Assembly (NCBI RefSeq): GCF_004000825.1
Contig: NZ_BILZ01000004.1
Coordinates: forward strand, 1 to 64,000
Length of the DNA stretch: 64,000 nt
Direction of reading: 5' to 3'
Origin: Paenibacillus kobensis NBRC 15729
Lineage (GTDB): Bacteria > Bacillota > Bacilli > Paenibacillales > Paenibacillaceae
Under the pieces are notes generated by a model. That model saw only the letters and a program-made list of their open reading frames with translations, did not search any database and was not told the DNA's origin. Each line of letters begins with the position of its first letter. Positions within the stretch are counted from its first letter, which is position 1. The translations under genes were made by a program, and so were the position numbers. Below, piece by piece: positions 17,460-26,172 of this stretch.

Positions 17460-17782
17460 CGTGCGCTTTCCCCCTGCTGTTTTAACAATACTGCTATTCG
17501 ATGAGCAAATACTATCATAACGAGATTTGATGCCCGGATAAAGCGCGATAAGAGACCAAGCAAGCCCCGCAGCACCTTCCGTTATCGGAATAGGCGCTTC
17601 AACGTCCGAATCGTGCGCACAGGTTTAAATTTTTAAATAAAGCACTTACTTTGCCAACTCTAAACCGCTTACTTTGGAAACATCCGGAACAAATAGCTAT
17701 TTTGTATCATTGTCCGTTCCTGCCGCTAACAACTATACTGTTTCATGAGGATGATTTATTTAAGAGAGAGGAATGGTAGGAT
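17460..17782. other. Intergenic region, 323 bp
   Basis: Holds a near direct repeat (CACTTACTTTGCC and CGCTTACTTTGG, ~17616-17675) in an AT-rich stretch that is probably the promoter zone for the PAS-HTH gene. On the minus strand the frame of the Cys-rich peptide stays open to about 17625 but has no start codon. Confidence 0.35.
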
Positions 17783-18676
17783 ATATTTCGCCACATCTTT
17801 CATACAATCGAACAACCGCTCGCTGTCGTTCGACGCTACGGCCGTTCCTTCACTATTATTGAAGCCAATCCATCGTTTATCCGATTAACCGGATACGATA
17901 AACATAAATTGACTCAAACGCCGTTTCGACAGCTTTTCCCAAGATTAGCCGATATTAAAAACGCAATTCTTCCGGAGGGCCTTTCGGAAACGATGCTCGA
18001 AACTGGTTCGGGCAACCAGAAATTGGTCGAGCTAAACGTGAAGTCGATCGATGCGCACGACGAGGAAGGCCGGCCAATGTTTCTGATTATTGCCAAGGAT
18101 ATGAGTGCCGAGAAATGGTTAGAACAACAATCGAGAACTGGAAAAGCCTTGTACACAGGCATCTGCGACAGCCAGTACTTGATCCGGATGTTCAATACGC
18201 ATGTCCAGCAGACGATGTCCGACATATCGATCGTGAATCAATCGATTTTCGATTATTTGGATCCGTCCGAGCACGATACGATTCGCGAACAGCTCTTAAG
18301 CTGCGGTATGGCCGAATATCCGTGCGATATCGTCGTGCACACAATTAAATTCGATGAGCTGAGCGAACTTGAGCTGCGCGCCACGATCTGCATTATATTC
18401 GACGGATTCGGCCATATTCAGCAGTACGCCTTCTCCGTCTGGGATATGCGCGAATCCGAGGAGGCCGATCAGCCGGGGATGAAGCTCAAAATATGGATGG
18501 CCAAACGGGATATTTCGGCGAGCCAGTTATCGGCATTGACCGGCATTTCGATGCAGACGATCTCGAAGCTTCGCAACGGTAAAATATTGAAGCCTCAGCG
18601 GCTGACCGCAGAGCTGGTCGCTTCCGAATTAAATGTCGACGTCAATACGCTGTGGCCGGAGATAGGCAGACGCTGA
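17783..18676 (+). CDS. PAS-HTH transcriptional regulator with non-canonical start
   Basis: The PAS domain core begins before the first usual start codon: the frame reads SFTIIEANPSFIRLTGYDK just upstream of the TTG at 17909. The frame is open back to a TAG at 17777 and contains no ATG, GTG or TTG in that part. AGAGAGGA (17764-17772) is 10 nt before an ATA at 17783, my tentative start (297 aa). The C terminus holds a Cro/C1-type helix-turn-helix (SASQLSALTGISMQTISKL). A second PAS-like segment may lie in the middle. Possible controller of the beta-galactosidase gene next to it. A 1-nt frameshift from the ATG at 17773 is the alternative. Confidence 0.65.
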   Translation: MFRHIFHTIEQPLAVVRRYGRSFTIIEANPSFIRLTGYDKHKLTQTPFRQLFPRLADIKNAILPEGLSETMLETGSGNQKLVELNVKSIDAHDEEGRPMFLIIAKDMSAEKWLEQQSRTGKALYTGICDSQYLIRMFNTHVQQTMSDISIVNQSIFDYLDPSEHDTIREQLLSCGMAEYPCDIVVHTIKFDELSELELRATICIIFDGFGHIQQYAFSVWDMRESEEADQPGMKLKIWMAKRDISASQLSALTGISMQTISKLRNGKILKPQRLTAELVASELNVDVNTLWPEIGRR

Positions 18677-18694
18677 TCGTTCCGAATTATTATA

Positions 18695-18770
18695 TCAGCC
18701 CCTTTGATTGTTATATGTATGAGCCCAAAAGGCTGATGTAAAATACATATAACACATGCAAAGGGGCTGA
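18695..18770 (+). promoter_or_regulatory. Long hairpin covering the beta-galactosidase ribosome site
   Basis: TCAGCCCCTTTG (18695-18706) pairs perfectly with CAAAGGGGCTGA (18759-18770), and inside it TTATATGTAT (18711-18720) pairs with ATACATATAA (18743-18752), capped by AGCC/GGCT. The 3' arm contains AAGGGG, the ribosome site of the TTG at 18776. It could act as an RNA switch, a terminator-like insulator or a DNA operator. Confidence 0.7.
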
Positions 18771-18775
18771 TTTGT

Positions 18776-20803
18776 TTGATATCATCGAAACTATCCAAAA
18801 TGTTATATGGCGGCGATTATAATCCTGAACAATGGGATAAAAGCGTATGGCCCGAAGACATGCGAATGATCCGTCTGGCTGGCATGGACATTGCAACTGT
18901 CAACGTATTCTCTTGGGCGATGCTTCAGCCAAACGACGAGACGTATGATTTCTCTACGCTCGACGAGATAATGGATATGCTGCACGCGAACGGCATATAC
19001 GCATGTCTTGCTACAAGCACAGGAGCCCATCCCGCTTGGATGGCCCGCAAATATCCGGAAATATTGCGCACCGACTTCGAAGGACGCAAGCGCAAATTCG
19101 GAGGAAGACACAATTCGTGTCCGAACAGCCTTGTCTACCGCACGTATTCGACAAAGCTTGCCGACAAAATCGCGGAACGGTACAAAAATCACCCTGCGCT
19201 GCTGCTCTGGCATATTTCGAATGAATACGGCGGCGAATGCTACTGCGATAATTGTGCGGCAGCATTCCGTGGCTGGCTGCGCAACAAATACGGCACGTTA
19301 GATAAGCTGAATGAACAATGGAACACGAAATTCTGGGGCCACACCTTCTATGATTGGGAAGAAATCGTGCCTCCGAATATGTTGAGCGAGCAATGGTCCA
19401 GCCGTCATACCTGCTTCCAAGGGATTTCGCTCGATTACACGCGTTTTAACTCCGACAGCATGCTCGATTGCTATAAACTGGAGTATGCGGAGCTGAAGAA
19501 ACATACGCCTGACATTCCAGTAACGACAAATTTGATGGGGGCCTATAAACCTTTAGACTATTTCAAATGGGCCAAACATATGGATATCGTCTCGTGGGAC
19601 AACTACCCTTCCGCCGATACGCCATTCAGCTACACCGCAATGATGCATGATCTCATGCGAGGCTTGAAGGACGGCCAGCCGTTTCTGCTGATGGAACAAA
19701 CGCCGAGCCAACAGAACTGGCAACCATACAACTCGCTTAAACGCCCTGGTGTCATGTCGCTATGGAGTTATCAGGCCGTCGCGCACGGCGCAGACAGCGT
19801 CATGTTCTTCCAGCTTCGCCGCTCCGTCGGAGCATGCGAGAAATATCACGGCGCATTGATCGAACATGTCGGCCATGAACATACGCGCGTATTCCGGGAG
19901 TGCGCCCAGCTTGGCGGCGAGCTTGTACAATTAGGCGACAAGCTGCTCGATTCCCGCGTATCTGCGAAGGTCGGCATTATTTTCGACTGGGACAACTGGT
20001 GGGCAATCGAATATTCGAGCGGTCCGACGATTGCGCTCAAGTATACAGACGAAGTCCACAACTATTATGATGCCCTGCATCAACAGAACATTGCTGTCGA
20101 CATGGTCGGCCTCGATGCCGACTTCAGCCAATACGACGTACTGATTGCTCCGGTTCTCTATATGGTCAAACCTGGCGTTGCCGAACGATTGGAGCAGTTC
20201 ACCGCGAATGGCGGAACGTTCATTACGACGTTCTTCAGCGGAATCGTGAACGAGAACGACATTGTGACGCTCGGAGGATACCCAGGCGAGCTCCGGAAGC
20301 TGCTCGGCATCTGGGTCGAGGAGATTGATGCGTTATTCCCGAACCAAACGAACCGAATCATCATGAAAGATGCTGCCGGTTCGCTGGCAGGCGAATATGA
20401 ATGCAGTCTGCTGTGCGACCTCCTTCACAGCGAAGGAGCGGAAGTCTTCGCCGAATACGGCGAAGACTTCTACCAAGGCATGCCGGCGCTCACGCGCAAC
20501 CGGTTCGGACAAGGCGATGCCTGGTATGTCGCATCCAGTCCAGAACCCTCGTTCCTGCAAGGCTTGCTTGGACAGATTTGCGCAGACCGCGGTATCCCCC
20601 CGATCATCCCGCCGAAAGCAGGCATCGAGACGACGCGCCGCACGAAGGACGGGCAATCATATGTGTTCGTACTTAACCATAATGCCGATGCGCAGACGAT
20701 CGAGCTTGGCAGTGTCACTGGAACTGAGCTGCTGACGGAATCGAAAGCCGAGGGACAAATCGTCATTGCAGGACGCGGCGTACTTATCATCGAAGAAAAA
20801 TAA
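18776..20803 (+). CDS. Beta-galactosidase, GH42
   Basis: A 675-aa cytoplasmic glycosidase. The N-terminal TIM barrel starts LYGGDYNPEQW; the acid/base is Glu150 in HISNEYGGECYC, the Cys cluster CYCDNC fits the GH42 zinc site, and the nucleophile is Glu307 in LLMEQTPSQQNW. The trimerisation domain (DVLIAPVLYMVKPG, GGTFITTFFSGIVNE) and a C-terminal sandwich follow; length is normal. TTG start, ribosome site AAGGGG 9 nt upstream inside the hairpin. No signal peptide, so it probably acts on imported beta-galactosides; the exact substrate is unknown. No transporter gene is adjacent. Confidence 0.92.
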   Translation: MISSKLSKMLYGGDYNPEQWDKSVWPEDMRMIRLAGMDIATVNVFSWAMLQPNDETYDFSTLDEIMDMLHANGIYACLATSTGAHPAWMARKYPEILRTDFEGRKRKFGGRHNSCPNSLVYRTYSTKLADKIAERYKNHPALLLWHISNEYGGECYCDNCAAAFRGWLRNKYGTLDKLNEQWNTKFWGHTFYDWEEIVPPNMLSEQWSSRHTCFQGISLDYTRFNSDSMLDCYKLEYAELKKHTPDIPVTTNLMGAYKPLDYFKWAKHMDIVSWDNYPSADTPFSYTAMMHDLMRGLKDGQPFLLMEQTPSQQNWQPYNSLKRPGVMSLWSYQAVAHGADSVMFFQLRRSVGACEKYHGALIEHVGHEHTRVFRECAQLGGELVQLGDKLLDSRVSAKVGIIFDWDNWWAIEYSSGPTIALKYTDEVHNYYDALHQQNIAVDMVGLDADFSQYDVLIAPVLYMVKPGVAERLEQFTANGGTFITTFFSGIVNENDIVTLGGYPGELRKLLGIWVEEIDALFPNQTNRIIMKDAAGSLAGEYECSLLCDLLHSEGAEVFAEYGEDFYQGMPALTRNRFGQGDAWYVASSPEPSFLQGLLGQICADRGIPPIIPPKAGIETTRRTKDGQSYVFVLNHNADAQTIELGSVTGTELLTESKAEGQIVIAGRGVLIIEEK

Positions 20804-20814
20804 CATAGTCAAAC

Positions 20815-20850
20815 GAATGGGCAGAGCGCGGTCTCTGCTCATTCTTTTTT
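20815..20850 (+). terminator. Terminator of the beta-galactosidase gene
   Basis: GAATG-g-GCAGAG pairs with CTCTGC-t-CATTC, followed by six T. Confidence 0.85.
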
Positions 20851-20861
20851 ATATTCAAAAT

Positions 20862-20902
20862 AAAAAAAGCCGCTTTGCAAGTCATGACTTGCAAAGCAGC
20901 TT
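20862..20902 (-). terminator. Terminator of the acyltransferase gene
   Basis: Leftward stem: GCTTTGCAAGTC with GACTTGCAAAGC, nearly without loop, plus flanking AAGC/GCTT, then seven T. Confidence 0.85.
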
Positions 20903-20916
20903 CACGCCGAAATGCT

Positions 20917-22161
20917 TTATGCCTTCGCCTTCTGGTTACGCTCTCCAGCCGGAACGAATCTGGCACTCGAACTGGTTGTCCCCGACGATGCCGATTCCCC
21001 TCTTTGCCCTTGATAGGCCGGTTTTCCGCCTAACAACAACCATGTGCCCGGTATATACCGGAACAGCAAATGAACGGCAAGAAGCGATACGAGAAGCGCG
21101 GCAGCAAATCCGCCCCAGATCCAGAATACATACTCCGAGACGAACGGGGAAATGCTGGCTCCTGTCTTCCTGTAGAGTGCAAGCACCATCGGATGGACAA
21201 GATAAATAGCGAACGACAGCTGGCCAATTACCGACAAAAGCCGGATCAACTTATTAGCCGCGAACAACCGGTGCAGTTGGAATGCGGCGAACAATAAGAA
21301 ATAAGCAGACAATAGCGTATGCACGTTCCAAAGCAATTCGAACAGCAGAGAGTTGAACCGGGTATGATGCAGCCTCGACATGTACCAGATTGCGACATGA
21401 ACGACTGCAACCGCCAGCCAACTCAGAGATAAGGCCAACGTTGCCGTACGGTGAACAACATTCATCTGCTTCCATCCGGATGTCAGCCAACCGCGCAGCC
21501 GGTCGAAATAAATCGCCGTAAAAGCGCCTAGCATATAGTAAGACAAATACGTAATCGCCAAGCTGCCCTTCGGCACATACCATTGGAAGTTGTACTCATG
21601 ATTAAGCAATACGTAGCCCCATTGAAGCGCTAAGCCGACCGGAAACGCCCATATTGGAGCCCACTTCAATTTCTTCAATACAATCAGGAATAAAGGGAAT
21701 AATAAGTAAAACTGCACATTAATAAATACAAAATATAGATGCGTATGCATCGAACCCGTCAACAGTTTCTTCACAAACCTCGCGTACTCATCATGCCAAT
21801 TGAGCCAAGGAGAGTGGTTCAATCCTTTATTGAACAAGAAGTAAGCGATCGAGATGAGAAGATAAGGAATAATAATGTATAACGTTCTCTTCCGGTAGAA
21901 GCGTGCGATCAACGCTCCCGTATCAGGTCTATTATAGTAATTGTAAAATAAGACAAAACTGCTAAGAAAAATAAAACACGGCGTCCCGAATTTAAAAAAT
22001 ATGTTCATGACATTGAAGATCGGAAAATACTTGGAATGAATGCCGTCCACTGCTGCTGCCGTTGAGGACGAATGCACGCTAATTACGCCGCAAATGGCGA
22101 AAAACCGAAATAGATCAAGCTGCGGAAGCTTAAGCGGGCGCTTCAGCGCTCCATCTCGCAT
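20917..22161 (-). CDS. Membrane acyltransferase (acyltransferase 3 / OafA type)
   Basis: A 414-aa integral membrane protein with about ten TM helices. The N-terminal LDLFRFFAICGVISVHSS carries the His of the acyltransferase-3 fold, and RKRTLYIIIPYLL follows near residue 90. Such enzymes acetylate or acylate extracellular sugars; the substrate cannot be told here. The C-terminal ~30 residues are polar and Ser-rich. AGGAGGG precedes the ATG. Convergent with the beta-galactosidase gene, each with its own terminator. Confidence 0.85.
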   Translation of the reverse strand: MRDGALKRPLKLPQLDLFRFFAICGVISVHSSSTAAAVDGIHSKYFPIFNVMNIFFKFGTPCFIFLSSFVLFYNYYNRPDTGALIARFYRKRTLYIIIPYLLISIAYFLFNKGLNHSPWLNWHDEYARFVKKLLTGSMHTHLYFVFINVQFYLLFPLFLIVLKKLKWAPIWAFPVGLALQWGYVLLNHEYNFQWYVPKGSLAITYLSYYMLGAFTAIYFDRLRGWLTSGWKQMNVVHRTATLALSLSWLAVAVVHVAIWYMSRLHHTRFNSLLFELLWNVHTLLSAYFLLFAAFQLHRLFAANKLIRLLSVIGQLSFAIYLVHPMVLALYRKTGASISPFVSEYVFWIWGGFAAALLVSLLAVHLLFRYIPGTWLLLGGKPAYQGQRGESASSGTTSSSARFVPAGERNQKAKA

Positions 22162-22264
22162 GTAATCCCTCCTGAACTCATCGATTATTCTCTTTTAATA
22201 TGAATATTTTCGCATAGTTGTTTAATATAGACGACATAAATCTTTGTAAAGTTTCACCAAAGTT

Positions 22265-22312
22265 AAAAAAAATAAGCTTGCCGTCTATTAAGTATAGACG
22301 ACAAGCTTATTT
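22265..22312 (-). terminator. Terminator of the aldose epimerase gene
   Basis: AATAAGCTTG with CAAGCTTATT and an inner GTCTA/TAGAC; leftward T-rich tail. Confidence 0.8.
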
Positions 22313-22323
22313 AATCTATCGGG

Positions 22324-23328
22324 TTACGCTAGCACCGATTCCGTATAAATACGACTCGTTTCACTCCAAGTTTCGCCCGGTTGAAGGGTGATGAAGCCTT
22401 TCGTTTCATTAGGCAGATCGACATTCGGCGCATCAACCAAGTTAATTTGCGGCTCAGGGCAGAAGTAGCCTGCTGACGCGCCATTATTCCAAATCATCCA
22501 TTGTTTGTATTTAAGACCTGCATCGTATACAAGTTTCACGCCGATGCGATGATCAACGATTTCGCAGAAGTTGCGGCCGTCGACCGGTGCCGCGGAATAA
22601 TGGTTGTCGAGCGCTTCCGCATACGGCCATCCGCCTTCCGGACTTTTCATTGCCGCTTCCGCTTCGGTCATCGGGATCGTGTCTCCTGTCGGAAGCATAC
22701 GTCCGTCAAGCTCCCAACGCACGCCAGTTGTTACCCGAGCCGTTACATCCTCACGCTTGCCGCCTTGTGCGAATGGCGCATTGAATGCGGTATGGAAACC
22801 GAGCATGCAAGGAAGCACTTTGTCACCTTTGTTCGTGACGGTACTCGTCTGCGTTAGGCCGTTCGAAGAGAGCGAATACCGAAGGCGAAGCTCGAACCGG
22901 TGCGGAAGCAGCTTATAAATGCTGTCGTTCTCGTCGACCTTATACGTAACGACGACGAAACTCTCTTCTTCGTTCGCCCCGTGTTCGACCACTTCCCACT
23001 CGTTGTCCGTGAAGAAGCCGTGCAGATGATTGCCCGTTGCCTTCTCGTTGACCGGCAGTTGATATTCAATGCCTGCAACTTCGAATTTACCGTCACGGTA
23101 CCGGTTCGGCGGGAACAATACCGGGATGCCGTACACAGCTGGCGATGCAAGAAACGATTCCATCTCTGACTCAGCTGGTTCGCGCAACATGCGGTAGCCC
23201 GCTTCTATATCGCGGAAAGCAATCAAATTCGCCCCAACGCCCGGCAACAGTGCCGCTTCGTACTTGCCATGCCGAAGCCATAACGCTTTTACCCCATTAA
23301 ACAATCCGAACACGGATTCATTTGCCAT
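22324..23328 (-). CDS. Aldose 1-epimerase family protein
   Basis: A 334-aa galactose-mutarotase-fold protein. Seen: LLPGVGANLIAFRDIE near residue 28, PVLFPPNRYRDGKFEVAG with the substrate Asn/Arg, NHLHGFFTDNEWEV (catalytic His pattern) near 99, MLGFHTAFNAPF near 175, and the late GYFCPEPQINLVDAPN with the Glu typical of the active site. It should interconvert alpha and beta anomers of a hexose, useful beside a beta-galactosidase. Weak ribosome site AGGGG 12 nt before the ATG. Confidence 0.87.
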   Translation of the reverse strand: MANESVFGLFNGVKALWLRHGKYEAALLPGVGANLIAFRDIEAGYRMLREPAESEMESFLASPAVYGIPVLFPPNRYRDGKFEVAGIEYQLPVNEKATGNHLHGFFTDNEWEVVEHGANEEESFVVVTYKVDENDSIYKLLPHRFELRLRYSLSSNGLTQTSTVTNKGDKVLPCMLGFHTAFNAPFAQGGKREDVTARVTTGVRWELDGRMLPTGDTIPMTEAEAAMKSPEGGWPYAEALDNHYSAAPVDGRNFCEIVDHRIGVKLVYDAGLKYKQWMIWNNGASAGYFCPEPQINLVDAPNVDLPNETKGFITLQPGETWSETSRIYTESVLA

Positions 23329-23363
23329 ATTTGATCACTACCCCTAATCGCATTATTATATTC

Positions 23364-23381
23364 AAGTTGTATGTACAACTT
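23364..23381. promoter_or_regulatory. Palindromic operator candidate between epimerase and serpin genes
   Basis: AAGTTGTA-TG-TACAACTT is a perfect 8+2+8 palindrome, 36 nt upstream of the epimerase ATG and 170 nt upstream of the serpin ATG. Confidence 0.55.
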
Positions 23382-23550
23382 CCCTCACCTTATCTATTAT
23401 ACGAACAGTAAGGCTGCAAGAGCAAACGATTCCTTCATTATTCGGAGGAAACATCTTCTATCCCTATTATTGGCGCAACTTTTATTCTTTCTCCTACGTT
23501 TCTTATTCAATCCATGTTACAACCATAAGACGACAGACGGGGGTTCGACT

Positions 23551-24825
23551 ATGCGCATGAGAACATTCATCGCCTCTGCCGCGATTGCGGCCACTGTACT
23601 GACCAGCGGGTGCAGCTCAGCAACGAACCAGCATAAGCCGATTACACTGGAACAGCGCGAACAACTGTCCGAAAGCATCGATCAGACGATTGTGCAATCA
23701 TCCAATCATTTTGGCCTCCGGCTTCATGAGCAGCTTGTCAAATCGGAGTCTGGCCACAACGTGTTCCTGTCTCCGCTTAGCATCTCGACTGCTTTTGCCA
23801 TGGCAGCGAACGGGAGCAAAGGCGACACGCTGAACGAATTGCTTCATGTGCTCGGGTGGGACGGGAAGTCTGCCCAGGATTTAAATGCCGCCTATCAACA
23901 GTTGCTCAGCCTCATCTCCGAACCTGGAGCAGGCGTCGAGCTCCGAATCGCCAACTCGATGTGGTCAGATAAGAAGGCAGCCCTCCTTACCGCTTTCACG
24001 GACACGCTGCACCAATACTATGGCGCAGAGCCGAAGCAAGCCGATTTCACTGATCCGCACAATACCGCTAAGCAAATCAACGGCTGGGTATCCGAGCATA
24101 CGAATTCGATGATCAAAAAGCTGCTCGATGCGGATTCCGTTAATCCCGATACCGTGCTCATGCTATTGAATGCCATCTACTTTAATGGAGAATGGAAAGA
24201 ACCCTTCCGTAAAAGCGATACGTCCGACGCCCCTTTCCATTTAATTGACGGCAGTGATGTAACGGCAGCCTTTATGTCGCAATCCGGACAATTCGAATAC
24301 AAGAAAACGGATTCTTACGAAGCAATCCGGCTGCCATACGGAGAAGGCCAGATGGCGATGACGATCGTCCTGCCCGCAAACGGCAAAACGCTGGACGACT
24401 TCCAACAGTTGCTGTGGAATGGCAAAATAACCGTCAGCGACCGCTTCGCCAAGCACCGCGGCTCTATCCGGCTTCCGAAGTTCAAGATGGAATATTCAGC
24501 AAAGCTAAACGATGCTCTGCAAAAGCTAGGCATGAAGCTGCCGTTCGACAGCAATGCCGCCGATCTGTCCGGCATAACCGGCAAGCGCGATCTTGTCATC
24601 TCGAAAGTGCTGCACAAGAGCATCATCGAAGTCAGCGAGGAAGGGACAGAGGCCGCTGCGGTTACCTCAATCGAAACCGTAGCGACTTCCGCACCAGCAG
24701 TCGACCCCGTCCCGTTCAATATGAACGTCAATCGCCCGTTCTACTTCGCGATCGAGGATTTGCAATCCGGCGTTCAATTGTTTACCGGTTCAATGTACAA
24801 TCCAGCTTCAGCCTCAGATGAATAA
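23551..24825 (+). CDS. Lipoprotein serpin (serine protease inhibitor)
   Basis: A 424-aa serpin anchored to the outer face of the membrane. The ATG at 23551 has CGGGGG upstream and gives a lipoprotein signal ending LTSGC (Cys near residue 21); the longer frame back to 23371 has no ribosome site. Serpin marks: NVFLSPLSISTAFAMAANGSKG, LMLLNAIYFNGEWKEPF, VLHKSIIEVSEEGTEAAA (hinge) and NRPFYFAIEDLQSG near the end. The reactive loop after the hinge is TSIETVATSAPAV, so the cleaved bond is probably after a small residue (inference). Family role: traps proteases by loop insertion. Confidence 0.93.
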   Translation: MRMRTFIASAAIAATVLTSGCSSATNQHKPITLEQREQLSESIDQTIVQSSNHFGLRLHEQLVKSESGHNVFLSPLSISTAFAMAANGSKGDTLNELLHVLGWDGKSAQDLNAAYQQLLSLISEPGAGVELRIANSMWSDKKAALLTAFTDTLHQYYGAEPKQADFTDPHNTAKQINGWVSEHTNSMIKKLLDADSVNPDTVLMLLNAIYFNGEWKEPFRKSDTSDAPFHLIDGSDVTAAFMSQSGQFEYKKTDSYEAIRLPYGEGQMAMTIVLPANGKTLDDFQQLLWNGKITVSDRFAKHRGSIRLPKFKMEYSAKLNDALQKLGMKLPFDSNAADLSGITGKRDLVISKVLHKSIIEVSEEGTEAAAVTSIETVATSAPAVDPVPFNMNVNRPFYFAIEDLQSGVQLFTGSMYNPASASDE

Positions 24826-24877
24826 CGGAATAACGGAAAACGTCCATCCGATTTATTAGCCAACTCATAAATCAACA

Positions 24878-24912
24878 AGAGGCTCCCGAATAACGTTTCG
24901 GGAGCCTCTTCG
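24878..24912. terminator. Bidirectional terminator between serpin and nitroreductase genes
   Basis: AGAGGCTCCCGAA pairs with TTCGGGAGCCTCT around a 6-nt loop. Confidence 0.8.
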
Positions 24913-24937
24913 TACGGCGTAAACCTCTTATTGGTGA

Positions 24938-25588
24938 TTACTTAATCTCATTCCAGAACGACACTTCGTCCAGCGTCAGCCTTACGGAAGCGTGCGCTTG
25001 AACCGCTGCTTTGCCGACTGCGATCAGCATTACCGTCTCATAACGGTCCGGAACGTTGAAGAACTCATTAAATTGGGCTTTGTTGAATCCGCCCATCGGC
25101 ACCGTGTCATATCCATGCGCCTTCGCGACGAGCATGAACTGCATCGAGATTAGTCCTGCGTCCACTAATCCGATATCTTTGGCAATTTCGGCATTTCGAT
25201 ATGGAGAGCTGTCGCCCGTAATGCGGTCGACCATCCGTTCCTTCGTTTCCGCATCCATAAATTTCACATCAACTGCCCGGCTATAGATCGTATCGGCATA
25301 ACGGTACGATTCTTTATCCGCCAGAACCGCGATAACATGCGAAGCATCGATGACTTGCTGTTGATTGAAGGCAATCGGAAGCAGCTTCTCTTTCAGGCTC
25401 TGGTCGTCAATAACGAGAAAACGCCAAGGCTGAAGATTGCTCGAAGACGGCGCCAGCGTCGCTTCTTGCAGCATTTGTTCCATCTCTTCGCGCGTAATGC
25501 GGAAGCTTGGGTCGTACTTACGGACAGAATGACGCTCGCGGATAACCGTTTGGAACTCTGGGCTCGAAACTTGATTAGTTGTAGTCAT
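24938..25588 (-). CDS. Nitroreductase-family NAD(P)H-flavin oxidoreductase
   Basis: A 216-aa FMN enzyme. The N-terminal RERHSVRKYDPSFRI and TLAPSSSNLQPWRFLVIDD motifs are the FMN phosphate-binding region; LVDAGLISMQFMLVAKAHGYDT and PMGGFNKAQF form the second half. Closest in look to YdgI/YodC-type proteins. Physiological substrate unknown. GGAGGG is 8 nt before the ATG. An Rrf2-type regulator gene lies just upstream on the same strand but a terminator separates them. Confidence 0.88.
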   Translation of the reverse strand: MTTTNQVSSPEFQTVIRERHSVRKYDPSFRITREEMEQMLQEATLAPSSSNLQPWRFLVIDDQSLKEKLLPIAFNQQQVIDASHVIAVLADKESYRYADTIYSRAVDVKFMDAETKERMVDRITGDSSPYRNAEIAKDIGLVDAGLISMQFMLVAKAHGYDTVPMGGFNKAQFNEFFNVPDRYETVMLIAVGKAAVQAHASVRLTLDEVSFWNEIK

Positions 25589-25623
25589 TGTAGGTTCCCT
25601 CCATTATCTGTGTGTAATCTCGC

Positions 25624-25660
25624 ACAGTTAAGAGTAAAAAAATACACGCTCATTAACTGT
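25624..25660. promoter_or_regulatory. Inverted repeat upstream of the nitroreductase gene
   Basis: ACAGTTAA (25624-25631) and TTAACTGT (25653-25660) are a perfect 8-bp dyad with a 21-bp spacer; a further ACAGT half-site lies at ~25672. Candidate operator. Confidence 0.4.
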
Positions 25661-25687
25661 TCATCTTTAGTCACAGTATATGCGATA

Positions 25688-25715
25688 CAAAAAGGTGCTG
25701 TCAACAGCACCTTCC
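25688..25715 (-). terminator. Terminator of the Rrf2-type regulator gene
   Basis: AAGGTGCTGT with ACAGCACCTT, leftward T run. Confidence 0.8.
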
Positions 25716-25734
25716 TAGGTATAATTTCCTCATT

Positions 25735-26172
25735 TTAACAAATAGCTCGACCAACATATTCCTCAACCGTATGCTTGGACAGAACGGCCAGCATGCATTC
25801 GTCTAGTTCGGTGACCAGATCGTTAAAAACGGTCTTCATCTGCATGCCGAACGGGTGAGTGCCTGTCGCTTCCCCCATCGTTCTGCACATCTCGCCGCCG
25901 ATATGAAGCGCCGTATAAATGTCAGCCAGCGTAATACAGCCGGCAGCACGTGTCAGCCGATATCCGCCGTCCCGGCCTTCCCGCGTCTCGATCAGTCCAG
26001 CTCGCGCCAGCTGCGCCATTATCTTGCGCATAAGCGTCGCTTCCGACTGCAATTGCTCTGCCAGGAAGCAGCTCGGACAGTTTTGTTGATTATTCGCGAG
26101 GACGACCATCGCTTGCACCGCAAGCCCGAAAGTACGGAAGCTTGGCGAGCAGCTGTTACGGACCATATTCAT
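25735..26172 (-). CDS. Rrf2-family transcriptional regulator
   Basis: A 145-aa winged-helix regulator. Helix-turn-helix at about residues 35-62 (LAEQLQSEATLMRKIMAQLARAG), wing ETREGRDGGYRLTRAA, and an effector helix. It has several Cys (CPSC near 33-36, MCRTM near 95), but not the usual three-Cys iron-sulfur spacing of NsrR/IscR. GGAGGGG lies 8 nt before the ATG. Possible target: the nitroreductase gene just downstream (inference). Confidence 0.85.
   Translation of the reverse strand: MNMVRNSCSPSFRTFGLAVQAMVVLANNQQNCPSCFLAEQLQSEATLMRKIMAQLARAGLIETREGRDGGYRLTRAAGCITLADIYTALHIGGEMCRTMGEATGTHPFGMQMKTVFNDLVTELDECMLAVLSKHTVEEYVGRAIC

Noticed and set aside
18115-18348. Second small frame inside the PAS-HTH gene
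   Set aside because: Shadow frame; the PAS-HTH reading explains the region.
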